This document shows, one piece after another, positions 25,828 through 36,957 of a stretch of DNA of 64,000 nucleotides. Each line of letters begins with the position of its first letter. Positions within the stretch are counted from its first letter, which is position 1. The DNA is from Nocardia sp. CY41 (GTDB lineage Bacteria; Actinomycetota; Actinomycetes; Mycobacteriales; Mycobacteriaceae): assembly GCF_009829325.1 (NCBI RefSeq), contig NZ_VUOS01000005.1, forward strand, positions 124,001 through 188,000, read 5' to 3'. A program made the translations under genes and the position numbers. The notes under the pieces are model-generated. The model had not been told where the DNA came from, ran no database searches, and saw nothing but the letters and a program-made list of their open reading frames with translations.

Positions 25828-26469
25828 TCAGTCGATGCGGCGGCGGTGGGCCCAGCGGGTCAGGGCGTTGCGGTTGGACTGCTGAGTCTTGCGCAGCACG
25901 TTGGAGGCGTGCGTCTCCACGGTTTTCACGGAGATGAACAGGTTTTCGGCGATCTCGCGATAGGTGTAGCCGCGGGCGAGCAGGCGCAGCACCTCCAGCT
26001 CGCGCGGCGTCAGTGAGTCGAGTTCGGGGTCGAGGGGCGGTTCGGGCACCGGGGACCTCCCGGTGAACGAGTCCAGCACGAATCCGGCCAATCGCGGGCT
26101 GAAGACCGCGTCGCCGCCCGCCACCCTGCGGATGCCGTCGGCCAGCTCGGCTCCCGAAATCGTCTTGGTCACATACCCTCTGGCCCCGGCCCGGATCACC
26201 GCGATCACGTCCTCGGCCGCGTCGGACACGCTCAACGCCAGGCACACCGGTCCCGGTTCGATACCGGCCAGCACCGCCACCCCGCCGCCGTCGGGCATGT
26301 GCACGTCGAGCAGGACGACGTCCGGACGCTCGGCGTTGATCCCGGCCACCGCCTCCGCCACCCCGCCGGCCTCCCCGACCACCTCCATGTCCGCCTCCCG
26401 GCTCAACTCGGCACGCACACCCGACCGAAAAACGGCGTGATCATCGACGAGAAAGACCCGCACGGTCAC
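25828..26469 (-). CDS. NarL/FixJ-type response regulator
   Basis: 213 residues: receiver domain with DD at 9-10 and phospho-acceptor Asp55 in VVLLDVHMPD, switch Ser/Thr, Lys in YVTKTISG, and a C-terminal LuxR HTH (LTPRELEVLRLLARGYTYREIAENLFISVKTVETHASNVLRK). It lies 123 bp after the PspC-domain histidine kinase on the same strand and is its likely partner. ATG at 26469. Confidence 0.92.
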   Translation of the reverse strand: MTVRVFLVDDHAVFRSGVRAELSREADMEVVGEAGGVAEAVAGINAERPDVVLLDVHMPDGGGVAVLAGIEPGPVCLALSVSDAAEDVIAVIRAGARGYVTKTISGAELADGIRRVAGGDAVFSPRLAGFVLDSFTGRSPVPEPPLDPELDSLTPRELEVLRLLARGYTYREIAENLFISVKTVETHASNVLRKTQQSNRNALTRWAHRRRID

Positions 26470-26592
26470 CTACTTCTCCTAACCGACCCTTGACCCCCAA
26501 CCCGTACCACACTCGTCCCCCACGCGCCCCGCGGAATTTCACGTCCGGACGCCCGCTGTGCCGACCGCGCGGAATCGAAAGGAGTCCGCGTC

Positions 26593-27921
26593 CTAGTGGG
26601 GGACACTCGCGGCGGGAGCGGGCTCTTCCTCCGCGGTGGGGCAACCGGAGTCGCTGCGCGGCATGATGATCCGGACCTCGGTGCCGCGGCCCGGCGTCGA
26701 CAGGATGTCCACCTGGCCCCCGCGGCGCTCGATCCGGCCGCGCACGGACTTGGCCAGGCCGCGACGATCTTCCGGCACGGACGCGAGGTCGAAGCCGGAG
26801 CCGCGGTCACGGACGAAGATGCTCACCTGATGCGGCTCCACCTCGGCGAACAGGTCGATCTCCGGGACGCCCGCGTGCTTCGCGGCGTTGACCAGCGCTT
26901 CCCTGCTCGCCCCGAGCAATGCGGTGAAGTGCTCTTTCGGCAGACCAGCCCCGGAGCCGTCGACGTCCATCGACACGTCGCCGACGGTCACCGGCGCCAC
27001 CTTCACGCCGTGCTGGTCCTCCACCTCGCCCGCGATGGTCCGCAGGGCCGCGGCCAGGCTCGACTGCGCGGGGGCGGCATCCTCGAACAGCCATTTCCGC
27101 AATTCCCGCTCCTGGCTGCGGGCCAGTCGCAGCACCTCCTGCGGGTCGTCGGCCTGGCGCTGGATGAGCGCGAGCGTCTGGAGCACCGAATCGTGCAGAT
27201 GCGAGGCGATCTCCTCGCGTTCCTCGTTGCGGATGCGCGCGGCGCGCTCGGCGTTCAACGCGCGCATCATGCGCAGCCACAGCGGAACCGTCAGCAACCC
27301 TGCGCCGATCAGCGTGACCGCGACCGCGAGCAGCGCCGATCCGAGCGAGCTCAGATCGATCCGCGCCAGCACCACCACTCCGAGACCGGCCACGATCAGC
27401 GTCACACCGGCGACGATGCGCGACCAGGTGACCACCGAGGGCCGCGCGGGCATTCCGAGCAGCGAACGCGGCCCGTCGACGTCGTACTCCCGCCATACCA
27501 GCGCCGCACCGACCGCGACCACGATGATCGGCGCGATCACCTTCGCCGCCGTCCCGCTGAACACCCACGACACGGCGACCGCGAGCCCGAGCCCGAGCAT
27601 GGCGAGCCCGATCGCCTGCCGACGCTCCGCACCGGAGGGTTTCGCCTGGTCCGACCCGCCCGGCGAGAAGATCCACAGCAGTCCGTAGGCGACGATGCCC
27701 GCCCCGGCCAGCGCGGACAACAGCACGAACGCCATCCGCACCTTGAACACGTCGACGTCCAGATGGTCGGCCAGACCGCCCGCTACCCCGCCGACGATCC
27801 GGCCGCCGGACCGGCGGACCATCCGCGCCTGCGGCGGCCAGGGAACCGGCGCGGGCGCGGGTCCCAGCCCGCGGGCAGCGTCGAACCCCCGAGTGTCGAA
27901 CGCGGGAACAGACGGGTACAT
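26593..27921 (-). CDS. PspC-domain sensor histidine kinase
   Basis: 442 residues. A PspC domain (about 34-90: RRSGGRIVGGVAGGLADHLDVDVFKVR) with its helix, several more membrane helices (about 103-215), then HisKA_3 with the phospho-acceptor in SHLHDSVLQTLALIQ (His243) and a HATPase_c with REALVNAAKHA and DRGSGFD. This layout is typical of LiaS/DesK-like kinases that sense envelope stress. ATG at 27921 gives a short cytoplasmic lead. It is followed by its NarL regulator and is divergent from a PspC membrane protein, a likely target or modulator. Confidence 0.9.
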   Translation of the reverse strand: MYPSVPAFDTRGFDAARGLGPAPAPVPWPPQARMVRRSGGRIVGGVAGGLADHLDVDVFKVRMAFVLLSALAGAGIVAYGLLWIFSPGGSDQAKPSGAERRQAIGLAMLGLGLAVAVSWVFSGTAAKVIAPIIVVAVGAALVWREYDVDGPRSLLGMPARPSVVTWSRIVAGVTLIVAGLGVVVLARIDLSSLGSALLAVAVTLIGAGLLTVPLWLRMMRALNAERAARIRNEEREEIASHLHDSVLQTLALIQRQADDPQEVLRLARSQERELRKWLFEDAAPAQSSLAAALRTIAGEVEDQHGVKVAPVTVGDVSMDVDGSGAGLPKEHFTALLGASREALVNAAKHAGVPEIDLFAEVEPHQVSIFVRDRGSGFDLASVPEDRRGLAKSVRGRIERRGGQVDILSTPGRGTEVRIIMPRSDSGCPTAEEEPAPAASVPH

Positions 27922-28141
27922 GTCTTCGATACTGCCCGACAACGCAGCTGCCAGCCATCGGGATTCACCCTGATCTTGCTGGACGACACCCACGCCGACC
28001 AGGGCAGACGCGGTCGGTCCCACCCAGGCACAGGCATAGCTGGATGATTGCTACATCAGTCGATCGGTCCAAAGTGTTCAGGCCGTTTTTCAGGGTTCCC
28101 CCCGATGCGCCGATTCCGTGGCGCGGCACACCATGGGAAAC

Positions 28142-29782
28142 ATGACGAAAACGAGCTTCGGCGACCAGGTCCAGCAGATATGGCAGACCCGGCCGGTCCG
28201 ATTGCCGCGACAGGGACCGATCGCGGGCGTCGCGGCGGGGTTCGCGCGCCGCTACGAGATCGACCCGGTGCTGGTGCGCGTCGCGTTCGTCGTCTCGACG
28301 ATCTTCGGCGGCGCCGGCATGGTGCTCTACCTGCTGGCCTGGCTGCTGCTGAGCGCGGCGGGCGATCAGGCGTCCGCGGCCGAGTCGCTGGTCGGCAAGG
28401 GCCACAGCTCGCAGTCGCAGACCAAGACCATCGTCTTGATCGTGGCCCTGGCCATCGCGGTCAGCACGATGGGCCCGGTCGGTGTCGGTCTCGGTGGATC
28501 CGGTCTGATCAGCCTCGCCCTGATGCTGGCGGGCTGGTGGATGCTGCACCTGCGCACGCCCAACCCGCCGCCAGGAACCACCGAGGCGTTCGGCGGATTC
28601 GCCCCGGAGGGCGGGATCACCGCCACCGGCTACCCCGGCGCGGTGTTCCCGCCGGGAGCACCCCGGACCGTCGGAGACATGTACGTCCCGCCGACCAGCG
28701 TGTACACCCCTTATACGAAGCTGCCGGACGCCTACGTTCCGGAGGCGCCCGCGCCTGACGGCGCTGCGACGACGGTCCCGCTGCACAAGCCCGCGACCGA
28801 CGACGCGACCGTGGTGCCGGAAGCGTCGGCGATGCCCGCCGCGGGGGCGGAGACGAACTCGTCCGCCGACGAAAAAGACCGCGACCAGACCGATTCGCCC
28901 ACCGCGGTCGATGATCAGGGACCGGCTGCGGCCGGCGGCGGGCAAGCCGAGGCAGTCGGCCGAACTGCGCCCGACACGACCGACAGGCGCGAATCGGTCG
29001 CCGGGACCTCACCCGATGGTCCGGTCGCCCTCAGCAAAGACGTTCCGGTCTCCCGGCCGGCCGCAACCCCGCACCGCCCCGTGGCCGCGCACTCCGCCAT
29101 CATCGGCGGCTCGACCCCACCTTCCTGGGATCCGCTGGGCGTCGCTCCGCTCGCCTGGGACCTTCCGGAGCCGACGCCCGCCCGCACCGTCGTCGTCCCG
29201 CCGCCGAAGCGTCCCCGCTCGCGCCTGACCCCGGTGGTGATCGGCCTGGCCATCCTCGCGGCAGCGGGCGCGGGTGCGGCGGCGGCCTCGGGCGCGGAGT
29301 GGATGACACCCGGCCGGATCGCCGCGGCGGCGCTCGCCGTGATCGGTCTCGGCCTGGTGCTCGGGGCGTTCCTGCGGCGCGGCTACGGCCTGCTGGTGCT
29401 CACCGCGCCGCTCGCCGGGTTCGTGCTGCTCGCCTCCGCGGTGGGTCCGATCGAATTCGAGCAAGGCGCGATGGGCGACCACACCTGGGCGCCGGCTTCG
29501 GTCGCCGACCTGGCGTCGAACTACCGGGTGACCATGGGGTCCGGCACGCTGGACCTGCGGTCGGTGAAACTGACCGAGAATCGCACCGTGGATCTCGACG
29601 TCCGGATGGGTGAAGCCCGCGTCCTGCTGCCCGCGGAGATGACCGTCCGCACCCACTGCACGGCGACCATGGCCGAAGCGCGCTGCGTCGACGGGGTCAG
29701 CGGTCCGAATACTCCCGGCGCGCCGGTCCTCGATCTGAACGTCGACGTCCGCGCCGGAAACGTGGAGGTGCAGCATGGCTGA
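28142..29782 (+). CDS. PspC-domain membrane protein with LiaF-like C-terminus
   Basis: About 546 residues: an N-terminal PspC domain (about 25-75: RQGPIAGVAAGFARRYEIDPVLVRVAF), two helices, a long Ala/Pro/Asp/Thr-rich disordered linker (about 150-350), more membrane helices (LTPVVIGLAILAAAGAGAAAASG; LLVLTAPLAGFVLLASAVG) and a C-terminal beta-rich domain with NYRVTMGSGTLDLR and DVRMGEARVLLP, resembling LiaF/DUF2154-like domains. Divergent from the PspC histidine kinase (220 bp). ATG at 28142; 28133 and 28118 are alternatives. Confidence 0.8.
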   Translation: MTKTSFGDQVQQIWQTRPVRLPRQGPIAGVAAGFARRYEIDPVLVRVAFVVSTIFGGAGMVLYLLAWLLLSAAGDQASAAESLVGKGHSSQSQTKTIVLIVALAIAVSTMGPVGVGLGGSGLISLALMLAGWWMLHLRTPNPPPGTTEAFGGFAPEGGITATGYPGAVFPPGAPRTVGDMYVPPTSVYTPYTKLPDAYVPEAPAPDGAATTVPLHKPATDDATVVPEASAMPAAGAETNSSADEKDRDQTDSPTAVDDQGPAAAGGGQAEAVGRTAPDTTDRRESVAGTSPDGPVALSKDVPVSRPAATPHRPVAAHSAIIGGSTPPSWDPLGVAPLAWDLPEPTPARTVVVPPPKRPRSRLTPVVIGLAILAAAGAGAAAASGAEWMTPGRIAAAALAVIGLGLVLGAFLRRGYGLLVLTAPLAGFVLLASAVGPIEFEQGAMGDHTWAPASVADLASNYRVTMGSGTLDLRSVKLTENRTVDLDVRMGEARVLLPAEMTVRTHCTATMAEARCVDGVSGPNTPGAPVLDLNVDVRAGNVEVQHG

Positions 29783-29993
29783 TACCGAGCAGAAGGAGAC
29801 GACCGATTCCCGCCGCGGCCCTGCCGCGTCGCTGCTCATCGCGGGACTGCTGTCCCTCGCGATCAGCGTGTGGGCTTTCGTCGGCCCGGCGTCCTGGCCC
29901 GCGGCCAGCATGATCCCGATCGGGTGGATCATCGTGCTCGCCGCGATCGTCATCGGCATCGCGCTGGTGATCTCCCCGCGCAAACGATCCTGA
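29775..29993 (+). CDS. Small two-helix membrane protein
   Basis: 72 residues with two predicted helices (SLLIAGLLSLAISVWAFVG and MIPIGWIIVLAAIVIGIALVI). It starts 8 bases inside the PspC-protein gene, so the two are translationally coupled and probably act together. No known family. A strong hairpin follows the stop. Confidence 0.75.
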   Translation: MADTEQKETTDSRRGPAASLLIAGLLSLAISVWAFVGPASWPAASMIPIGWIIVLAAIVIGIALVISPRKRS

Positions 29994-29996
29994 TCA

Positions 29997-30033
29997 CGCC
30001 GAACGGCCCGTCCGCGCGACGGGCCGTTCGGCG
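29997..30033. terminator. Strong terminator hairpin
   Basis: A perfect 16-bp GC-rich stem (29997-30012 with 30018-30033; core GAACGGCCCGTC/GACGGGCCGTTC) with a 5-base loop, 4 bases past the stop of the small membrane protein. It has no T-run and could work in both directions. Confidence 0.75.
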
Positions 30034-30111
30034 TTCGATCTCCGGACGTCGCCGGCACGCCAGGCGAGCCGGACAACACTCCCCCTCGTCGTCGTACCGC
30101 AGGAGAACCTC

Positions 30112-30246
30112 ATGAACTCCGACAAACCCAACGACCAGGCGCGTCCCACGGCTCGGACCACACCGCCGGATCCCCGTCCCGGCGCTTCGACCGGCGCACT
30201 CCTCGGCCATCTGATCCTGCACAGCGCCTTCCACCGCCCCCGCTGA
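30112..30246 (+). CDS. Short hypothetical ORF (44 aa)
   Basis: ATG with a good AGGAG 8 bases upstream; the product has an Arg/Pro/Thr-rich start and ends STGALLGHLILHSAFHRPR. It lies alone between a terminator and the convergent guaA. No family recognised. Supported mainly by its ribosome binding site. Confidence 0.4.
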   Translation: MNSDKPNDQARPTARTTPPDPRPGASTGALLGHLILHSAFHRPR

Positions 30247-30297
30247 CCTCGTCCGCGGGCTCGATGACGAGCTACCGCCCGGCACACAGCCAGGCGA

Positions 30298-31872
30298 TCA
30301 CTCCCACTCGATGGTCCCCGGCGGCTTGCTGGTCACGTCCAGGACCACCCGGTTGACCTCCGCCACCTCGTTGGTGATGCGGGTCGAGATGCGTTCGAGC
30401 ACCTCGTAGGGCAGCCGGGTCCAGTCGGCGGTCATGGCGTCCTCACTGGAGACCGGGCGCAGCACGATCGGATGACCGTAGGTGCGGCCGTCGCCCTGGA
30501 CGCCGACGCTGCGGACCTCCGCGAGCAACACGACCGGGCACTGCCAGATCTGCCCGTCCAGACCGGCCGCGGTCAGCTCCTCGCGGGCGATCGCGTCGGC
30601 CTGGCGCAGCGTCTCCAACCGGTCCGCGGTGACCTCACCGACGATCCGGATGGCCAGGCCCGGACCGGGGAAAGGCTGACGGGCGACGATCTCCTCGGGC
30701 AGCCCCAGCTCGCGGCCGACCGCGCGGACCTCGTCCTTGAACAGCAACCGCAGCGGTTCGACCAGGTCGAACTCCAGGTCGTCGGGCAGACCGCCGACAT
30801 TGTGATGGCTCTTGATGTTCGCGGTGCCGCTGCCGCCGCCGGACTCGACGACGTCCGGGTAGAGCGTGCCCTGCACCAGGAACTCGACCTTCGGCGTCGC
30901 GCCGTCGGCTTCGCCGTGCTCGAGCACGACCTCGCTCACCGCGTCCTCGAAGGAGCGGATGAACTCCCGCCCGATGATCTTGCGCTTCTCCTCGGGATCG
31001 GTCACGCCCTTCAACTCGCCGAGGAACTTGTCGACCGCGTCGACGGTCACCAGCTTGGCGCCGGTCGCGGCGACGAAATCCTGCTGCACCTGCTCCCGCT
31101 CCCCCGCGCGCAGCAGGCCGTGGTCGACGAACACGCAGGTCAGCCGGTCACCGATGGCGCGCTGCACCAAGGCGGCGGCGACGGCGCTGTCCACCCCACC
31201 GGACAGCCCGCAGATCGCGTGCCCGTCACCGATCTGCTCGCGCACCGAGGCGACCAGCGAATCGGCGATGTTCGCCGGCGTCCAGCTGGAGGGGATGCCC
31301 GCGAGTTCGTGCAGGAACCGGCTCAGCACCTGCTGCCCGTGCGGCGAGTGCAGCACCTCCGGGTGGTACTGCACGCCGGCCAGCCTGCGCGCGCGATCCT
31401 CGAACGCGGCGACCGGAGCGCCCGCGGTGGTGCCCGTGACCTCGAAGCCGTCGGGGGCGTCGGTGACCGCGTCGCCGTGGCTCATCCACACCGGCTGGAT
31501 GGTGGGCAGGCCGCCGTGCAGCAAACCGCCGTCGATGTTGAGTTCGGTGCGCCCGTACTCGCGGGTGCCGGTGTGCGCGACCGTGCCGCCCAGCGCTTGG
31601 GCCATCGCCTGGAAGCCGTAGCAGATGCCGAAGACCGGCAGCCCCAGCTCGAACAGCCGCGGGTCCAGCTGCGGCGCGCCTTCGGCGTAGACGCTGGCCG
31701 GGCCGCCGGAGAGGATCACCGCGAGCGGCTGCTTCTCGGCGATCTCCTCCACCGTCGTGGTGTGCGGGACCACTTCGGAGAACACGCTCGACTCGCGCAC
31801 CCGCCGCGCGATCAGCTGGGCGTACTGTGCTCCGAAGTCGACGACGAGGACCGGTCTCTGGGTTTGTGCCAC
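30298..31872 (-). CDS. guaA: GMP synthase (glutamine-hydrolysing)
   Basis: Converts XMP to GMP using glutamine and ATP. 524 residues: class I glutamine amidotransferase domain (Cys84 in [10 protein letters not shown], His in VQYHPEV), ATP pyrophosphatase with P-loop [13 protein letters not shown], and C-terminal dimerisation domain ending [12 protein letters not shown] at 31872. guaB3 and guaB2 lie nearby on the same strand, so this is the guanine nucleotide region, as around Rv3396c-Rv3411c. Confidence 0.97.
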   Translation of the reverse strand: MAQTQRPVLVVDFGAQYAQLIARRVRESSVFSEVVPHTTTVEEIAEKQPLAVILSGGPASVYAEGAPQLDPRLFELGLPVFGICYGFQAMAQALGGTVAHTGTREYGRTELNIDGGLLHGGLPTIQPVWMSHGDAVTDAPDGFEVTGTTAGAPVAAFEDRARRLAGVQYHPEVLHSPHGQQVLSRFLHELAGIPSSWTPANIADSLVASVREQIGDGHAICGLSGGVDSAVAAALVQRAIGDRLTCVFVDHGLLRAGEREQVQQDFVAATGAKLVTVDAVDKFLGELKGVTDPEEKRKIIGREFIRSFEDAVSEVVLEHGEADGATPKVEFLVQGTLYPDVVESGGGSGTANIKSHHNVGGLPDDLEFDLVEPLRLLFKDEVRAVGRELGLPEEIVARQPFPGPGLAIRIVGEVTADRLETLRQADAIAREELTAAGLDGQIWQCPVVLLAEVRSVGVQGDGRTYGHPIVLRPVSSEDAMTADWTRLPYEVLERISTRITNEVAEVNRVVLDVTSKPPGTIEWE

Positions 31873-31990
31873 CCATCCAGTTTAGTGAGCGGCCGAACGA
31901 GCGAATCATCGGCACAGCGGCTCGGGCGGCGGGAGAGCCGACCGCCCGAATCGTCACCCGCGGCCCGGCTCGCTGGTTATCCTTCTGCTC

Positions 31991-32791
31991 GTGCCCTTCG
32001 CCCGCGCGATCGATGCCGACATCCACTACGAGGACAGCGGCGGGGACGGCCCGGTGGTACTGCTGGCGCACGAGTTCTTCATGGACCGCACCATGTTCGC
32101 CGCCCAAATGGCCGCGCTCGCACCGGAGTTCCGGATCGTCTCCTGGGATGCCCGCGGCCACGGCCGCACTCGGGACGAGGGCCTACCCTTCACCTATTGG
32201 ACCGCGGCCCGCGACGCGCTGACCGTCCTCGATCATCTCGGCGCCGAGCAGGCCGTGGTCGGCGGCACCGCGCAGGGCGGGTTCACGGCACTGCGCACCG
32301 CCTTGCTCGCGCCCGAACGCGTCTCCGCGCTCATCCTGATCAGCACCGAAGCGCACGGTCCCACCCCTGAGCAGTCCGCCGCCACCCAGAAGTTCCTCGA
32401 CGAGTGGTACGACGACGGCTCCCGCGAACGGGCCGTGCACCAACTGGCTTCCTGGCTGATCGGCGACGACGAGTGGTATCGCTCGATCTGGACCCAGCGC
32501 TGGCTGGTGCGCGACCGGCGCGGCATCGAGGTGGCGGCGGGCTGCCTGCTCAGCCGCGATTCGGTGCTGGATCGCCTGCGCGAAATCGCTTGCCCCGCTT
32601 TGGTGATCCGCCCCACGCACAGCGGCATGGACCGCGAGCGCGCCCAGGAACTGGCTTACGGGTTGTCCGGCGCCACGTTCATCGAAATCGCCGAAGCACG
32701 ACTGGCCGTCACGATGACCCATCCCGAACCGGTGAACCACGCGATCCAGCAATTCCTGCGCGCCAGAACGAAACCCACTCGCGTGCGGTGA
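31991..32791 (+). CDS. Alpha/beta-hydrolase fold protein lacking the nucleophile
   Basis: 266 residues with the hydrolase scaffold: LLAHEFFMDRTMF, WDARGHGRT and a nucleophile elbow GGTAQGGF, where the catalytic Ser is Ala94. Near the C-terminus, EARLAVTMTHPEPVN places Leu where related proteins have the catalytic His. It may therefore be a non-catalytic member, or use another mechanism. GTG at 31991. Divergent from guaA across 118 bp. Family is confident, activity doubtful. Confidence 0.8.
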   Translation: MPFARAIDADIHYEDSGGDGPVVLLAHEFFMDRTMFAAQMAALAPEFRIVSWDARGHGRTRDEGLPFTYWTAARDALTVLDHLGAEQAVVGGTAQGGFTALRTALLAPERVSALILISTEAHGPTPEQSAATQKFLDEWYDDGSRERAVHQLASWLIGDDEWYRSIWTQRWLVRDRRGIEVAAGCLLSRDSVLDRLREIACPALVIRPTHSGMDRERAQELAYGLSGATFIEIAEARLAVTMTHPEPVNHAIQQFLRARTKPTRVR

Positions 32792-32996
32792 AACCACTCA
32801 CGTGATGAGTCATCGAAACCGTTGCACCCCAATCGCGTACGAAGCATGCTCGAGATCGGTAGCACGCAACCATGCCGCGATCTTCACGGCGCACAAACGG
32901 TCCGAAGGCCTTCCCTGACTACGAATGCGGCGCCGGGCTTCCACCGTGCGATGACCCGCCCTGCGCGCCCCCAGCCGCTCGGTGATCGCCGGAGAA

Positions 32997-33066
32997 GCGA
33001 GTCTTACGAGCGCCGTTCGCGGCCCGGCTCGCGTTCCAGCGGTCGAAGCGCATGCGCCGCAGGCGC
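32997..33066 (+). repeat. Left arm of 70-bp inverted repeat flanking guaB3
   Basis: This 70-bp stretch is the exact inverse of 34332-34401; core blocks are GAGCGCCGTTCGCGGCCCGG and AGCGGTCGAAGCGCATGCGC. The arms bracket guaB3. The surrounding 32792-33082 gap has no gene I can support. Confidence 0.9.
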
Positions 33067-33082
33067 TGCAATCGAACCCAGC

Positions 33083-34246
33083 TCAAGCGCGGACGCTCAG
33101 GCCGACCTTTTGGAATTCCTTCAGATCCGAGTAACCGGCCTTCGCCATCGAACGGCGCAACCCGCCGACGAGATTCAGCGAGCCGAACGGGTCGTCGGAC
33201 GGACCGAAGAGCACGCGCTCCAGACTCGGGCGCACGGTGTCGCCGACCGGCTCGCCACCGAGATCCCACGGATCATCGACGTGCAGCAGCGACCCACGGG
33301 GCACCGAGGGATGGGCGGCCGCCGACGGCCAGTACCAGCCGCGGCCCGGCGCCTCCGCGGCCACGGCCAGCGGTACTCCGAGCATGGCGGCGTCCGCGCC
33401 ACAGGCGATCGCCTTGGCCAGCTGCCCCGAGGTGGCGATGTCGCCGTCCGCGATGACGTGCACGTAGCGGCCGCCGGTCTCGTCCAAGTAGTCGCGGCGC
33501 GCGGCGGCGGCGTCCGCGATCGCGGTGGCCATCGGCACGCCGATGCCGAGCACCTCGCCGGTGGTGGTCGCTCCGGGGTAGGAGCCGTAGCCGACGATCA
33601 CGCCCGCTGCCCCGGTGCGCATCAGGTGCAGCGCGGTGCGGTGATCGCTCACGCCGCCCGCGACCACGGGCACGTCCAGCTCGGCGATGAAGGTCTTGAG
33701 GTTCAGCGGCTCACCGTCGCCGACATGCTCGGCGGAGATGATCGTGCCGTGCACCACGAGCAGGTCGATGCCCGCCTGCAGCAGCGCAGGGGTGAGGGTG
33801 CGCGCGTTCTGCGGGCTCACCCGCACCGCCACGGTGACACCTGCGGCGCGGACCTGCGCGACCGCGGCGGCGAGCAGATCCGGCTGCATCGGCGCGGCGT
33901 GCAGTTCCTGCAGCAGCGCCACGGCGCGCTCGTAGCCGCCCTTGCCGACCAGCTCGAGCAGCTGGTCGATCTTCGCGCCGACGTCCGCGTGCCGCGCCCA
34001 CAGGCCCTCGCCGTTGATCACACCGAGACCGCCGAGGCGGCCGAGCTCGATGGCGAACTCCGGCGACACCAGCGCGTCGGTGGGATGCGCGAGGAACGGG
34101 ATCTCGAAGCGGTAGGCGTCCAGCTGCCAGGACAGCGAGACCTGCTTCGACGAGCGGGTCCGGCGCGAGGGGACGATGTCGACGTCGTCCAGCTCATAGG
34201 TACGCCGGGCGGTCCGGCCCATGCCGATCTCCACCATGTCGCGCAC
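33083..34246 (-). CDS. guaB3: GuaB3-type IMP dehydrogenase-related protein
   Basis: 387 residues, an IMPDH/GMP-reductase TIM barrel without CBS domains, as M. tuberculosis GuaB3 (Rv3410c). It starts RDMVEIGMGRTARRTYELDDVDIVPSRRT and includes VAGGVSDHRTALHLMRTGAAGVIVGYGS. In place of the IMPDH Cys loop, GVIVGYGSYPGATTTGEVLG has no Cys, so classical IMPDH chemistry is unlikely. GTG at 34246 with AAGGAG upstream (ATG at 34237 possible). It lies downstream of guaB2 but is separated by repeat-rich DNA and flanked by a 70-bp inverted repeat. Confidence 0.9.
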   Translation of the reverse strand: MRDMVEIGMGRTARRTYELDDVDIVPSRRTRSSKQVSLSWQLDAYRFEIPFLAHPTDALVSPEFAIELGRLGGLGVINGEGLWARHADVGAKIDQLLELVGKGGYERAVALLQELHAAPMQPDLLAAAVAQVRAAGVTVAVRVSPQNARTLTPALLQAGIDLLVVHGTIISAEHVGDGEPLNLKTFIAELDVPVVAGGVSDHRTALHLMRTGAAGVIVGYGSYPGATTTGEVLGIGVPMATAIADAAAARRDYLDETGGRYVHVIADGDIATSGQLAKAIACGADAAMLGVPLAVAAEAPGRGWYWPSAAAHPSVPRGSLLHVDDPWDLGGEPVGDTVRPSLERVLFGPSDDPFGSLNLVGGLRRSMAKAGYSDLKEFQKVGLSVRA

Positions 34247-34305
34247 GCGAAATCTCCTTAATTTTTGGCAGCGCCTGCGGCGCTGCGTGTTCGCGGCCCC
34301 TGGAT

Positions 34306-34372
34306 GGCTCGCGTTCCAGCGGTCGAGACTCGCGCCTGCGGCGCATGCGCTTCGACCGCTGGAACGCGAGCC
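34306..34372. repeat. Hairpin-forming 21-bp inverted repeat
   Basis: Arms 34306-34326 and 34352-34372 are exact inverses (core GCGTTCCAGCGGTCGA / TCGACCGCTGGAACGC). The right arm is shared with the 70-bp repeat, so this is a partial third copy in the opposite direction. Together they fill the guaB2-guaB3 gap. Confidence 0.8.
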
Positions 34373-34401
34373 GGGCCGCGAACGGCGCTCGTAAGACTCG
34401 C
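34332..34401 (-). repeat. Right arm of 70-bp inverted repeat flanking guaB3
   Basis: Exact inverse of 32997-33066, 1265 bp away. It lies between the guaB2 stop (34538) and the guaB3 start (34246), where a transcript reading both genes would fold strongly. Confidence 0.9.
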
Positions 34402-34537
34402 GCCTCCAGTGGTTACTTGTGGGGGCGGTGGGCAGCACAAATGCACCACCGACTCACCGCAGTTCGCTCACCGCCACAGCCGGTGGGCAAGCTCAATCAT
34501 GCACGGACCGGTTGGTCCTGTACATGAACCTAGTGGG

Positions 34538-36721
<2,184 letters not shown>

Positions 36722-36906
36722 ACCCGGTCAAACCCAGACACTCGCGGGCCCGGCTCGGCGCGCGGACTCGACGCTTGCCACTGTGATTTTCGACGCACAC
36801 GATCACTTCGACAAGCGAAGGGCGACGTTCCCGAACGGGCCGACCCGCCGATGAATCACGGTCCGATGGGCCTCGCCGGGGAGACCGGCTCCACGAAGAC
36901 AAAAAG

Positions 36907-36929
36907 CCGATCGCCTGGCTGGCGATCGG
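36907..36929 (-). terminator. Terminator for sigD-rsdA
   Basis: CCGATCGCC (36907-36915) and GGCGATCGG (36921-36929) form a perfect 9-bp stem; on the minus strand it is followed by a T-run (36901-36905). It lies 28 bp past the rsdA stop: a classic intrinsic terminator. Confidence 0.85.
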
Positions 36930-36957
36930 TTCTTGCCTTACCCGAAATTTTCTTCTG

